DNA from: Fimbriimonas planktonicus
GTDB lineage: Bacteria; Armatimonadota; Fimbriimonadia; Fimbriimonadales; Fimbriimonadaceae
Assembly: GCA_965234685.1 (NCBI GenBank)
Contig: OZ248539.1
Location: forward strand, 186,001 to 250,000
DNA length: 64,000 nt
Direction of reading: 5' to 3'
The notes beneath the pieces were generated by a model. That model worked only from the letters and a program-made list of their open reading frames with translations, was not told where the DNA came from and did not search any database. This document shows positions 39,548 through 47,883 of the stretch, one piece after another. The position numbers and the translations under genes were made by a program. Numbering within the stretch: the first letter of the stretch is position 1; each line of letters starts with the position of its first letter.

Positions 39548-40522
39548 GTGGCCGTTTCTCCGTTTGCAAAGAAGAACGAGTATCGATTGCTCCGAAATCA
39601 CCAGAAGGTCCAGTTTCAGCAATTGTTGATCGAAGCGCGGACCTACGCCGACCTTCAAAGTGGAACAGACCTCCAGTTCTTGGATGAACTTGGCAAGAAG
39701 CTTCCAACTGAGCTCACCCTTGAAGAGCTGTTTCAGATTGAGTTGTTCCTCAATCAGCACCGGCCAATCGAAGTTCTTCTGGGGCTCCGTTCTGGGTTAG
39801 AACAAGAGTTTGCCGCGGTCGGAGGCAAGAATTCGCCTTTGTCTGGCTTTCGGGAAGAGGCCGACGAGGAGCAGCTTCGGGCCAAATTTATTGCCCACCA
39901 TCTGATCTTTAGCCGTCTGCGTGCGGCACATCATGTTTCGCAAGCAAGCCGCAGAAAGACGTTGCGGATCGGCATTTGCGCGACGATCATTGTTGTAGCG
40001 ATTGCGTGCGTGATTCTTACGCTGTTCTCTTCGGGAAGGGATATCTATCTACCGTCGTTCGGAATGTCCATGCTCATGGGTTTGCTGGGCGGGCTCGTAT
40101 CGACGATCGCTCCGTTGCTGGGCGGTCAGATTTCGGTGACGGCGGAGGACGATCAGGAGACGAACAGTGCCCTCCGGGCCACCGTCTTCTTTGGGCCCGT
40201 GTTGGGCTGTTGTTTCGCTGCGATTTTGTACTTGATCTTTGCCTCGAACATCGTAACGCTCGACCTGTTTCCGAAAATTTTGACGCCGGATGCCAAGGAG
40301 TTTGACAAGCTATCGGCAAAGTTCATGCTCCCCATTGGGAAAGCGGCTCAGGTGAACAATCAGGAGCTCTCCATTGCACGCATGCGGTTGTTTCTGGGCA
40401 AGGTCTATCCGGCTTCTGGGCAGGACTTCTGCAAACTCATGTTCTGGTCCTTTATCGCTGGGTACGCCAACCGACTCGTTCCAGACATGCTGACGAAGAT
40501 TTCTCAGGGTCCGCGAAAGTGA
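39548..40522 (+). CDS. Membrane protein of unknown function
   Basis: About 324 residues. The first ~130 are soluble and helical (EYRLLRNHQKVQFQQLLIEARTY, ELTLEELFQIELFLNQ). Membrane segments follow: IGICATIIVVAIACVILTLF, a Gly-rich FGMSMLMGLLGGLVSTIAPLLGG and FFGPVLGCCFAAILYLIFA. The C-terminal ~70 residues are soluble or amphipathic, ending FWSFIAGYANRLVPDMLTKI, a pattern seen in some membrane proteins with a terminal NTPase-like tail. TAGGAT ends 7 nt before this GTG; the ATG 9 nt upstream overlaps that element and is the alternative start. No family recognised. Confidence 0.7.
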   Translation: MAVSPFAKKNEYRLLRNHQKVQFQQLLIEARTYADLQSGTDLQFLDELGKKLPTELTLEELFQIELFLNQHRPIEVLLGLRSGLEQEFAAVGGKNSPLSGFREEADEEQLRAKFIAHHLIFSRLRAAHHVSQASRRKTLRIGICATIIVVAIACVILTLFSSGRDIYLPSFGMSMLMGLLGGLVSTIAPLLGGQISVTAEDDQETNSALRATVFFGPVLGCCFAAILYLIFASNIVTLDLFPKILTPDAKEFDKLSAKFMLPIGKAAQVNNQELSIARMRLFLGKVYPASGQDFCKLMFWSFIAGYANRLVPDMLTKISQGPRK

Positions 40523-40527
40523 CCTGA

Positions 40528-41634
40528 TTAGACGAGCGCTAGCGCTACTTCGGAACAGAAATGTCGGCCCGCGCTAGTCAGGCGAACGCGACCGTTGGTC
40601 GTCTCCGTCCAGCCGCGATGGGTCGTGCGTTGAAGGTCGGCCGGGTTGGTCCACTCGGTTGGAATTCCCTCGCGCAGCCGCAGGCCCAGCATGATTCGCT
40701 CCAGGCGCTCCGACTCAGGCGAGAGAATTTCGGACTCGAAGAAGATCGGCTTGCGTTCATCAACTGCGGTGACATAGCGCTCCGGGAGCTTTAAATTCGT
40801 GTACCGCGTCATGCCTTCGGCCGTCGGCAGGCAGCCGACCGCCCCCGGGCCGTAGCCGGCGTAGGGATTGCCGTACCAATACTCCAGGTTATGCTTGCAT
40901 TCTAGGCCCGGTTTGGAAAAGTTGCTGATCTCGTAGTTCTCAAATCCCTCGGCGGTGCAGCGCGCGTGGCAGTCTTCGTACATTTCGACTTGCATTTCGT
41001 CGTCGGGTTGGGTGATTTCGCCTCGAAGATGCTTCTTGTAGAAGGCGGTGTTCGGCTCGATGGTGAGGCAGTACAGGCTGAGGTGCTCCGGTTTCAGGGC
41101 CATGGCCCGGTCGAGATTTCGGTTCCAGGCGTGGCGGCTTTGGTTCGGTAGTGCAAACATCAGGTCGAGGTTGATGTTGTCAAAGCCGGCTTCGCGGGCA
41201 GCCGCAACCGCGCGCTCGATGTCGCCGCTTTGGTGGACTCGATCCAGTCGCTTCAGGTCGCCGTCGTCAAAGCTCTGCGCACCGAGACTGATGCGGTTGA
41301 ATCCAGCCTGCCGCATGGCGCGGAACTTGCTGGCATCGACCGTTCCCGGGTTGGCCTCGCTGGTGATCTCGGCTCCTTCGACCGGAGGATGGGCCTGAAG
41401 GACGGCTTCAAAAACCGTCAGGAGGTCGGCTTCGGAGAGGTAAGTCGGCGTTCCACCGCCAAAGAAGATGGTCTTCGCTGGAATGCCAACGACCGGCGAT
41501 CGACGGATTTCCTCGGCGATCGCCTTTGCCGTCAGGGTCTGGATGTCGCCGGTCTGCGCATACGAGTTGAAGTCGCAGTATCCGCACTTGCTGGGGCAGA
41601 ACGGGATGTGAACGTAGACGGCGAGGCTGTCCAA
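40528..41634 (-). CDS. hemW: Radical SAM protein HemW (coproporphyrinogen oxidase-like heme chaperone)
   Basis: 368 residues. The radical SAM signature CPSKCGYC follows VYVHIPF; next come TIFFGGGTPTYLS, TSEANPGTVDASK, NRISLGAQSFDD and NINLDLMFALPNQ. The C-terminal HemW domain has YEISNFSKPGLECKHNLEYW and the PYAGYGPGAVG loop. The cluster is CxxxCxxC followed by Asp rather than the Cys of true HemN, so heme trafficking is favoured over coproporphyrinogen oxidation. TTG start with TAAACT 6 nt upstream, a candidate leaderless message. Confidence 0.92.
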   Translation of the reverse strand: MDSLAVYVHIPFCPSKCGYCDFNSYAQTGDIQTLTAKAIAEEIRRSPVVGIPAKTIFFGGGTPTYLSEADLLTVFEAVLQAHPPVEGAEITSEANPGTVDASKFRAMRQAGFNRISLGAQSFDDGDLKRLDRVHQSGDIERAVAAAREAGFDNINLDLMFALPNQSRHAWNRNLDRAMALKPEHLSLYCLTIEPNTAFYKKHLRGEITQPDDEMQVEMYEDCHARCTAEGFENYEISNFSKPGLECKHNLEYWYGNPYAGYGPGAVGCLPTAEGMTRYTNLKLPERYVTAVDERKPIFFESEILSPESERLERIMLGLRLREGIPTEWTNPADLQRTTHRGWTETTNGRVRLTSAGRHFCSEVALALV

Positions 41635-41660
41635 GGATTCAGTTTACTGGTGAAGCGCGT

Positions 41661-42356
41661 TCACCGCGTCAGACCACCGATCGCTCGGGCGGTTTTCGAC
41701 TCGGGCTGGCTGCAGGCCTCGATGGCGCATGCAAGGGGACCTGCTAACGTGCCTTCCTGATCGATTTCGCTGCTCCGTTCGTGCAACGACACCAGACTTG
41801 GGAGCAAGCTCTCGTTGGCACAAATGTTTGCTATGAGCAAGAGGGTTTTCAAACGTGACGATAGCGTCTCAGTTGATAACAGATCACCAAGATGCGTGAT
41901 CGTTTCTTCCGATATCTCACGGCGATGATGTGGGTAAAGATGCTTCGTAAGGTAATCCAGCGAATTCCATGCGCCTGCTACGTGATACTCGTCTGTCGGG
42001 TGCAACTCAGCAACTGATTTGGCTTTCTTTAGTAGGCGTGGCAAATCCGACACCTTACTTGTTAGTACGGTTGCAGACGGTCCCAAGTTCAATTCCAACA
42101 TAGAGTTCGCTACGCCAGTGACTGCCTCTATGCCCATGAAGACCAATAAGTACTTTAAAACCACTTCAATGTCTTTGTAATGTATCCACGAAATCGGAAT
42201 CGCGATGAGATATCCTGCTACGACGACGACATGAACTGCAATACCTATCCGTCGCGCGGCGGCCCTCCTGGTTTGTCTCTTTACTTCTTTAGCGTGATCA
42301 AATTCGGTCACGAAGCTTGACTCAGGTGAAGTACTCTTCTCAGGTAGTTCCTTCAC
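41661..42356 (-). CDS. Tandem membrane paralogue A (two hydrophobic segments, helical-repeat C-terminus)
   Basis: 231 residues. A charged N-terminus leads into a membrane helix (IGIAVHVVVVAGYLIAI), a short loop and a second hydrophobic segment (VLKYLLVFMGIEAVTG). From residue ~100 comes the family domain: DLPRLLKKAKSV, YHVAGAWNSLDYLTKHLYPHH, ETITHLGDLLSTETLSSRLK, ICANESLLPSLVSL, ending in ACAIEACSQPES. The helices look like a HEAT/ARM-type stack, probably cytoplasmic. It is the last copy of five in a row and the end RAIGGL also occurs in copy C. GTG start. By eye richer in A+T than the genes around the array. Function unknown. Confidence 0.75.
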   Translation of the reverse strand: MKELPEKSTSPESSFVTEFDHAKEVKRQTRRAAARRIGIAVHVVVVAGYLIAIPISWIHYKDIEVVLKYLLVFMGIEAVTGVANSMLELNLGPSATVLTSKVSDLPRLLKKAKSVAELHPTDEYHVAGAWNSLDYLTKHLYPHHRREISEETITHLGDLLSTETLSSRLKTLLLIANICANESLLPSLVSLHERSSEIDQEGTLAGPLACAIEACSQPESKTARAIGGLTR

Positions 42357-42425
42357 TCTAGGCTCACCGCTGCTAGATTGTGCCTCCCGTTTTCCATGGT
42401 CTGATCGCTAATAATCATCTACCTG

Positions 42426-43097
42426 TCAGGCCCCTCCAATTCTTGAGTTCGGCATCCGCTCGGTCTGGCGACATTCTGCGATCGCTAGCTTCACTTGGAT
42501 TGCCAAATTACCGCCGGGATCGACGCTATCCACACGCGCCGCCAAGTCATCTAGCCTAACGAGAAGTGCCCGATTGCCCGCAATTTCCGCGAGTCGTACA
42601 AGGACCTCGAGCCTATCGGGGCGGGTTTGCGAAACGAGGAGTTTATTTAGGCAGGAAATCGATTCTTTCGAAAAGTGCTTGCGGTGGCGGGGTCTGAGCT
42701 TCTTTGAAAGATAGTTTAACTCGAACCAAGCCGTATAGGCCTGTTCTCCCGAGTCTGGGCTTTGGGACGCCGCTTCGATAAGTCGGGAAACATCTTTTCC
42801 GTTCCATGGGAGTCCACGGAATGGCGTGTCTGAATGGTGGTAGAAGTAATCGAGCAGAACGGAAAAAAGGAGGAGCAGCTGCATCCAGACAAACATTGCT
42901 GGATGACTAAACAGCTTCATTCCTAAAACGTTACCCACTGGCCAAGTGAGTCCAGTAAGGACTACTAGTATCGTATAGACGCGCACTCCTAGGGCGAGCC
43001 CTCTATCTAGATTTGTCCGATCCTGTCTATTCAAATCTCCCAAGCTTTGGGTAACGCTCAATTGTGGCGTTGCATTGTCGGTGTGATGTTCGCTCAT
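42426..43097 (-). CDS. Tandem membrane paralogue B (two hydrophobic segments, helical-repeat C-terminus)
   Basis: 223 residues. Two membrane segments (VYTILVVLTGLTWPVGNVLG and FVWMQLLLLFSVLLDYFY) precede the conserved domain: VSRLIEAASQS, AYTAWFELNYLSKKLRPRHRKHF, SISCLNKLLVSQTRPDRLEV, LVRLAEIAGNRALLVRL, then LAIQVKLAIAECRQTE. It ends SRIGGA, a relic of the RAIGGL tail. The membrane part is diverged from the other copies while the C-terminal domain is kept. ATG start; AGGAAGG lies about 14 nt upstream, too far for a standard site. Function unknown. Confidence 0.75.
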   Translation of the reverse strand: MSEHHTDNATPQLSVTQSLGDLNRQDRTNLDRGLALGVRVYTILVVLTGLTWPVGNVLGMKLFSHPAMFVWMQLLLLFSVLLDYFYHHSDTPFRGLPWNGKDVSRLIEAASQSPDSGEQAYTAWFELNYLSKKLRPRHRKHFSKESISCLNKLLVSQTRPDRLEVLVRLAEIAGNRALLVRLDDLAARVDSVDPGGNLAIQVKLAIAECRQTERMPNSRIGGA

Positions 43098-43159
43098 TTG
43101 CTGGCAGACCTTCCTGTATGATGATTGCAGAACTTGGCGCCCGCCGAGAATACAAGCAT

Positions 43160-43897
43160 TTACTTCGCCAAACCTCCAATGGCCCTCACTGATTTCGGCT
43201 CGACTTTGCTACAAGCTTCGATCGCCAAGGCGATTTGGTCCGCAAACTTACGATTCGGATCCCGTTCGCCTGCACCTAGCTGCAGCGCCTTCAGCTCGGA
43301 CAGAAGCTTCGAGTCTGCTGCGGTGATCGCAAGGCGTATGAGGACGACTTGTCTTTCAGGAAGTGTCTCGGTACTTAGCAAGTGCTTCAGTGATGCCACC
43401 GCTGCCTCATCGAAATGCGGCTTGTGGTGAGGGTGCAGTTTTTTGGACAGGTAGCTCAGGCAGCTCCAGGCATTTACGTGCTCACTCTCATCGTGGGGAG
43501 CAAGTACGGCGACTTGTTTTGCCTTTTCCAGCAGTCGTGGTAGCTCGGATGGTTTCGAAGTCCATTCTTCCGTCGCGAAATCGAACACTCCTTTCCGTCG
43601 CTTCCACTCGCAAACAATCATCAATCCAGCAATCAGCAGGAACTTGCCAAGATAATCGAAGGATTTTTGTGTGCCAGCAATGTGGTCATACATATATTCA
43701 GCAAAGGCTGCCGATAAAACGTAAAAGCCAGTAAAGATGAAAAAGGTTGGCTTCCAAAACGCCTTCCAGTCCTCGGAAGGTTTTGGCTTCGCCGGTGTTT
43801 CGGCTGTTGAAGGAACGTCGTCCTCCTTCAAAGCGACCGAGATGTCCGATGATGCCGGTATTGGCTCCGACGGTAGATCAAGTTTCTGCTGAGCCAT
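43160..43897 (-). CDS. Tandem membrane paralogue C (two hydrophobic segments, helical-repeat C-terminus)
   Basis: 245 residues, the longest copy, with a Pro/Lys/Ser-rich soluble N-terminus of ~45 residues. Membrane segments are around FFIFTGFYVLSAAFAEYMY and LGKFLLIAGLMIVCEW. The conserved domain is the clearest of the set: SELPRLLEKAKQVA, AWSCLSYLSKKLHPHHKPHF, SLKHLLSTETLPERQ, VVLIRLAITAADSKLLSELKAL, then FADQIALAIEACSKVE and the tail RAIGGLAK. Only 6 bp separate it from copy D, so the two are co-transcribed. Function unknown. Confidence 0.78.
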   Translation of the reverse strand: MAQQKLDLPSEPIPASSDISVALKEDDVPSTAETPAKPKPSEDWKAFWKPTFFIFTGFYVLSAAFAEYMYDHIAGTQKSFDYLGKFLLIAGLMIVCEWKRRKGVFDFATEEWTSKPSELPRLLEKAKQVAVLAPHDESEHVNAWSCLSYLSKKLHPHHKPHFDEAAVASLKHLLSTETLPERQVVLIRLAITAADSKLLSELKALQLGAGERDPNRKFADQIALAIEACSKVEPKSVRAIGGLAK

Positions 43898-43903
43898 GGG
43901 GTT

Positions 43904-44536
43904 TTACGGGGCGGCGGGTAGGGCTCTTCTGCACGTTGTGGTGGCAAGGGCGATTTGGTCCTCAAGGGAATGACTCGGGTCTAGATTAACCTCCGATGTG
44001 TGGAGGGAATTTAGGCTTGGTAGTAGAACCGGATCTGCGGCGACTTGGGAAAAGCGAACCAGAACTGCGAGCCGCTTTGGGTCGGTTTCTACGGTCAACA
44101 TCTCCGCGAGATCAGTGATGATCTCGGGCGTGAAGAAGCTCTGATGATGGGAGTAGAGCCTGGTTGAAAGCACCGATAATTCCGCCCAGACTTCAGTTGA
44201 CTCGTTCGGCCCTGAGTCGGCGTTTTTGGCTTTTTGAAGCAGCTCAGCGAGTTTGGATGCCTGGAGACTGACCTCGCTCGGAGTAAATTTCTTATCGAAA
44301 TCGATCAACCAGACCGTCACGGCCAGGAGGGTTGTCTGGAGGATCGATGCGGCGGGGTTTACGACCAATTTGAGGCGGTTTGTCGTCCAGCAAAAGAGGA
44401 ACAGGCACAGCACGAGAATGACGAGAACAAGGCAGGCGATGATCGTGTCGCGGAGCCAAGTTGGCCGGTTTGGAAGGTGAGTTGGCGCCAAGGTTCCTCC
44501 GCTGGAAGTCGCGCTTGGGTTGGCGTTAGGTTTCAA
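43904..44536 (-). CDS. Tandem membrane paralogue D (hydrophobic region plus helical-repeat C-terminus)
   Basis: 210 residues. One strong membrane helix (IIACLVLVILVLCLFLFCW) is followed by a weaker one (SILQTTLLAVTVWLID). The conserved domain reads KLAELLQKAKNAD, VWAELSVLSTRLYSHHQSFF, DLAEMLTVETDPKRLAVL, VRFSQVAADPVLLPSL, EDQIALATTTCRRAL. The HH pair in the first repeat is shared with copies A and C. TTG start with no Shine-Dalgarno, so the start is the least certain of the five. Function unknown. Confidence 0.72.
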   Translation of the reverse strand: MKPNANPSATSSGGTLAPTHLPNRPTWLRDTIIACLVLVILVLCLFLFCWTTNRLKLVVNPAASILQTTLLAVTVWLIDFDKKFTPSEVSLQASKLAELLQKAKNADSGPNESTEVWAELSVLSTRLYSHHQSFFTPEIITDLAEMLTVETDPKRLAVLVRFSQVAADPVLLPSLNSLHTSEVNLDPSHSLEDQIALATTTCRRALPAAP

Positions 44537-44612
44537 CTTGGGTCACCGATGCATCGAAGCTAGGGCTAGTTTATCGCAGACAACCGGCATCTACCAACAC
44601 TTTTCGCCGTAA

Positions 44613-45290
44613 TTAGGCGGACTTTGCGCAGGCGGAGATGGCTTCGCGGAGCACCACTCGGAGGTTGTCTAGAACGTCCAAGTCCTTGGTTCGATCCTTT
44701 AGATCTCGAAGGAGCGGCAGCAACTCGGGGTCGGCGGCGATGGCGCAGATGCGGACGATGGTTTCGAGGCGGTCTCGGCGGGTCTCGGAAGAAAGCAATC
44801 CTTTCAGATCGGACATTGATTCGTCCGTCAATTCCGATTGGTCCTGCGGCCCAAGCCTCTTTGAGAGGTAACTCAGAGAACTCCATACGCCGACCATCGA
44901 GTCTTCCTCGTGCGACGGCATTACCTTGACAACGAGTGCTTTTTTCAGAAGTCTGGGGAGCTCACTTGCATCCGAGGTGAATGTTTCGGGATAAACCACT
45001 TCGTTCGTGGTGTGCGGTTTAACCATCGTGTAGATGTAAACGAGGGCTAGTTGCATGCCAAGACGAAAAACAATTAGCCATGGATGCCTTACAATTTCGA
45101 CTCTCCAACTCGTCCAAATGATAAGAGCATTGGACACGAACATCGTCGCGATCAAAATCTTGTCAACCATTGACCCCGGAAGCCCAAAAACTTTGAGTTC
45201 TTCCACCGGTGCCTGCGGCTGAACCGGCGTCAAAATCGGTTCATCCACGCCTGATGCAAGCCCTTTTTGATCCTCCGAATGCTGAGTCAA
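44613..45290 (-). CDS. Tandem membrane paralogue E (hydrophobic region plus helical-repeat C-terminus)
   Basis: 225 residues. It starts at TTG with GGAGG 4 nt upstream. Membrane segments are near DKILIATMFVSNALIIWTSW and LIVFRLGMQLALVYIYTMV. The conserved domain follows: SELPRLLKKALVV, VWSSLSYLSKRLGPQDQSEL, DLKGLLSSETRRDRLETI, VRICAIAADPELLPLLRDL, LRVVLREAISACAKSA. First copy by transcription order. The PHH of other copies is PQD here, so those residues are not universal. Function unknown. Confidence 0.75.
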   Translation of the reverse strand: MTQHSEDQKGLASGVDEPILTPVQPQAPVEELKVFGLPGSMVDKILIATMFVSNALIIWTSWRVEIVRHPWLIVFRLGMQLALVYIYTMVKPHTTNEVVYPETFTSDASELPRLLKKALVVKVMPSHEEDSMVGVWSSLSYLSKRLGPQDQSELTDESMSDLKGLLSSETRRDRLETIVRICAIAADPELLPLLRDLKDRTKDLDVLDNLRVVLREAISACAKSA

Positions 45291-45354
45291 CTTTCCTCCA
45301 CTTGCTCCGGACTTATCTTAACTCGCGATAGGCTCCGAAAGAAAGCGCAGGTCC

Positions 45355-46332
45355 CTAAATTCCTGCACTAACATCGGCTCGCCATTCACCCTCCAACCTC
45401 GCGTGCAGTTCGGCGGATGTTGGGATTCCGGAGACGGCGTCGGCGGACTCGCAGCAGAAGGCACCTACGGCGCAGCCGAGCCGGATGGATTCGGCGGGGG
45501 TTTTTCCGTGGAACTTGCCGTACAGGTAGCCGGCGATGGTTGCGTCTCCGGCGCCGGTGGCACCGACAACTTGAACCGGGAAGCATCGCTGCCAGACGGC
45601 TCCGTTTTCGTCGGAAAGGAGAACTCCATCCTCGCCGCATTTCAGCACGACGCGGGATGCGCCGAGTTCGTGAGCTTTGGCCACGGTGTGTACTGGGTTC
45701 ACGGTAGCGAACATCACGCTGAGGTCGTCTTGGCTCGGCATAAAGTCATCAACGAAGGGCAGGACGGAGCGTAGGATTCCGGGCCAATCCACTTGTCCGG
45801 CGAGCGATTCGGTATCCGGGACGCTGAGGTCCAGCGACGTTGAAAGGCCGGCCGCTTTCGCGCGGCGGAAAAGATCGGTCAGTTCTGCGCCGTCGCGCTC
45901 GATCATCGACCGCATGAGCGGCGGATAACCGAAGTGCAGGTGATCGACAAGACTGAGCGCGTAGTCAGTTACGGTCGCCGAGGAAAAGTCCGCATTTGCT
46001 CCGGGATAGTGCATGAACATGCGGTCTTGGCCGGGCGGGTCTAGGACGATTGAGTACGACGTAGACACGTCTTCTCGAACTTGGAAGCAGCTTGCGAGCG
46101 GCCCGAGCAGGGATTGAACGTTTTGACCGAAGACGTCGGTCCCGATGAGGCCGACCATCGTCATGGGGACTCCCAACCGGTGGAGGGCTCGGCCGACGTT
46201 GCTGACGGCACCGCCGGTGCTGAGGGTGGCCGAACCAACTTCGACCAAGCTGCCAGGAATGAAAGGATCCATTCGGTGCAGCTTCGGAATGATGTCAAGG
46301 CAGATGTGGCCGGCGACGAGAATTTTTTTCAA
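45355..46332 (-). CDS. PfkB-family carbohydrate kinase
   Basis: A 325-residue ribokinase-type kinase. It opens KKILVAGHICLDIIPKL, with STGGAVSNVGRALHRLG, TMVGLIGTDVFG, HYPGANADF and the C-terminal anion-hole and catalytic motif VVGATGAGDATIAGYLYG (Asp in GAGD). The sugar is not evident. TTG start placed 5 nt after GGAG, overlapping the upstream stop as TTGA; the long upstream extension of the frame is shadow sequence. Together with the dehydrogenase gene it looks like a sugar or inositol-type catabolic pair. Confidence 0.88.
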   Translation of the reverse strand: MKKILVAGHICLDIIPKLHRMDPFIPGSLVEVGSATLSTGGAVSNVGRALHRLGVPMTMVGLIGTDVFGQNVQSLLGPLASCFQVREDVSTSYSIVLDPPGQDRMFMHYPGANADFSSATVTDYALSLVDHLHFGYPPLMRSMIERDGAELTDLFRRAKAAGLSTSLDLSVPDTESLAGQVDWPGILRSVLPFVDDFMPSQDDLSVMFATVNPVHTVAKAHELGASRVVLKCGEDGVLLSDENGAVWQRCFPVQVVGATGAGDATIAGYLYGKFHGKTPAESIRLGCAVGAFCCESADAVSGIPTSAELHARLEGEWRADVSAGI

Positions 46333-47453
46333 ATTGGCTCCGTGGTGCCGTTGGCCTGGGACCGGAGGGCGGCGGTGAAGAGGCGGTGGCTCAGCAGGGC
46401 CTCGGCCGGGGTGGCGACGCGGAACGGCGGGGTTTCGCCGGCGAGTTCCGTCAGAAAGGCGGCCCACATTTGGAGGATCGCGTCGCTGAAGCCGAACTCG
46501 AAGATGTGGCCGGTGATGCTTTTGAAGGCATGCGGCTGGCCGAGGCTTTCCTCGCGCCATTCCTGGGGTTGGCCGCTTTGGTAGCGGAGGGTGCGCAGGG
46601 TTTTAGGCTGCGCGGTGCTGAACTGGGCTGACATCTTGGTGCCGTAGATTTCCAGCTTCCAAGAGTTGGTGTCGCCGGGCGAGATGCGCTTAGTTTCTAG
46701 GAGCATCGTGGCTCCGGCTTCGGTTTGGCAAAGCAGGGTCGCGTTGTCCCACGTTTCGCAGAGGACGGGTTCGCCGTTCGGTCCGGGGCGGGTTTTGACG
46801 ATGTTCGACAGCGCGGCGCGCACGTTTGCGGGGTGGAATCCGAGGCGAAACGGGACGTGGCAAACGTGGAGGCCGAGGTCGCCCATGCAGCCGTATTCGC
46901 CGTTGTAGGCAATCTGCCGCTTCCAGTTGATCGGCTTGTTCGGGTCGAGATCGCTGCAGTGGTTGAAGGCAGCGCGGATTTCGAAAATCTCGCCGAACTC
47001 GCCTGCTTCCACGTGGTGGATGATGCGCTGGACGGCGGGATAGAACGGGAACTCGGACGAGATTCCGATCTTCACCTCGGGGTGTGCGGCGGAAATTTTC
47101 GCGATTTCCTCGGCGGATTCAAGGTCGATTCCGAACGGCTTTTCGGCGAACAGGTGCTTTCCGGCTTCGATGACTTGGCGATAGATCGGCAAGTGCAGGT
47201 GGTGCGGCACGGCGACGTAGACGGCATCGATGTCGCTATTCAGCAAGGTCGCGATGTCGTCGGTGGCGAGGGTGACGGTCGGCACGTTCTGTTGGAACCA
47301 CTCCCGCGCGGCCGGGGCCGGGTCGCAGATGGCGGTGATGATCGGCTTCGCCGGGACGCCTTCGAGGTGGAACCACCGCGCCGCCGCGCTGGCAAACTCC
47401 TTCCCCATGAGCCCACCCCCAATCACGCCGAACTTGAAAGCCTGTACCGGCAT
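46329..47453 (-). CDS. Gfo/Idh/MocA-family oxidoreductase
   Basis: A 374-residue NAD(P)-dependent dehydrogenase. The N-terminal Rossmann fold has KFGVIGGGLMGKEFASAAAR, ITAICDPAPAAREWF, DIDAVYVAVPHHLHLPI and the family signature HLFAEKPFGIDLESAEEI. The C-terminal part contains GCMGDLGLHVCHVPFRLGF, where GDLGLHVCH is the usual GDxGxHxxD/H site. I chose the ATG directly before the Rossmann strand; TATACT ends 6 nt before it. The longer frame reads through 10-bp repeats and gives a Pro/Asn-rich extension that looks like an artefact. Confidence 0.9.
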   Translation of the reverse strand: MPVQAFKFGVIGGGLMGKEFASAAARWFHLEGVPAKPIITAICDPAPAAREWFQQNVPTVTLATDDIATLLNSDIDAVYVAVPHHLHLPIYRQVIEAGKHLFAEKPFGIDLESAEEIAKISAAHPEVKIGISSEFPFYPAVQRIIHHVEAGEFGEIFEIRAAFNHCSDLDPNKPINWKRQIAYNGEYGCMGDLGLHVCHVPFRLGFHPANVRAALSNIVKTRPGPNGEPVLCETWDNATLLCQTEAGATMLLETKRISPGDTNSWKLEIYGTKMSAQFSTAQPKTLRTLRYQSGQPQEWREESLGQPHAFKSITGHIFEFGFSDAILQMWAAFLTELAGETPPFRVATPAEALLSHRLFTAALRSQANGTTEPI

Positions 47454-47490
47454 GGGGCGAGTATACGTTGGAGGCGCTTTGGGCTTGTCT

Positions 47491-47530
47491 GGTTCGGGTT
47501 CGTTCGGATTAGTTCGGATTGGTTCGGGAG
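47491..47530. repeat. Four tandem 10-bp repeats
   Basis: Four consecutive decamers of the form NGTTCGGRTT: GGTTCGGGTT, CGTTCGGATT, AGTTCGGATT and GGTTCGGGAG. They lie upstream of the Gfo/Idh/MocA gene's start. Confidence 0.75.
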
Positions 47531-47883
47531 TACCGGACGGGAGAGCTTTGAGATCGGTATTGTTTTCGGTCACCTCGTGTCGATCTCGACGGCTTTTTTG
47601 CGAAATTAATTAACGTTCCCCCTCAGGCGGATTAATTAATTACAACCCATTTTAGGTTCAAAAGGCGGCGCTATGGGTGGATTTGTATGGCATTGCATGG
47701 CTCTGTGTTGCTACTGGGGAGGTCAGTTCATAGGAGCCGAAACGGGGGAAAGTCAACTAGCGATTTGGATTTTTTTCTTGGGCTGATTTTTGGCCGAGGC
47801 TCGGGCAGCGCGGTTGAGTCCGAAGCACAAAGTTTTCAAAAACTTGCCGTAGACTTTATGGTGGCGGCGATTGAGGCACAGAC
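47531..47883. other. Gene-poor stretch
   Basis: No gene I can support. Apart from the AT-rich inverted repeat listed separately I see only weak short frames; one (74 codons) has no start signal or recognisable product. Confidence 0.5.
47604..47641. repeat. AT-rich inverted repeat
   Basis: AATTAATTAA and TTAATTAATT are exact complements 18 nt apart, and the enclosed DNA is C/G-rich (CGTTCCCCCTCAGGCGGA). It could form a hairpin, bind a protein dimer, or mark the end of the minus-strand operon's upstream region. Confidence 0.6.

Noticed and set aside
45355..46560. Long N-terminal extension of the PfkB-type kinase frame
   Set aside because: The first ~76 residues (rich in Arg/Pro) are antisense-like sequence within the upstream oxidoreductase gene; the TTG with GGAG fits the kinase start.
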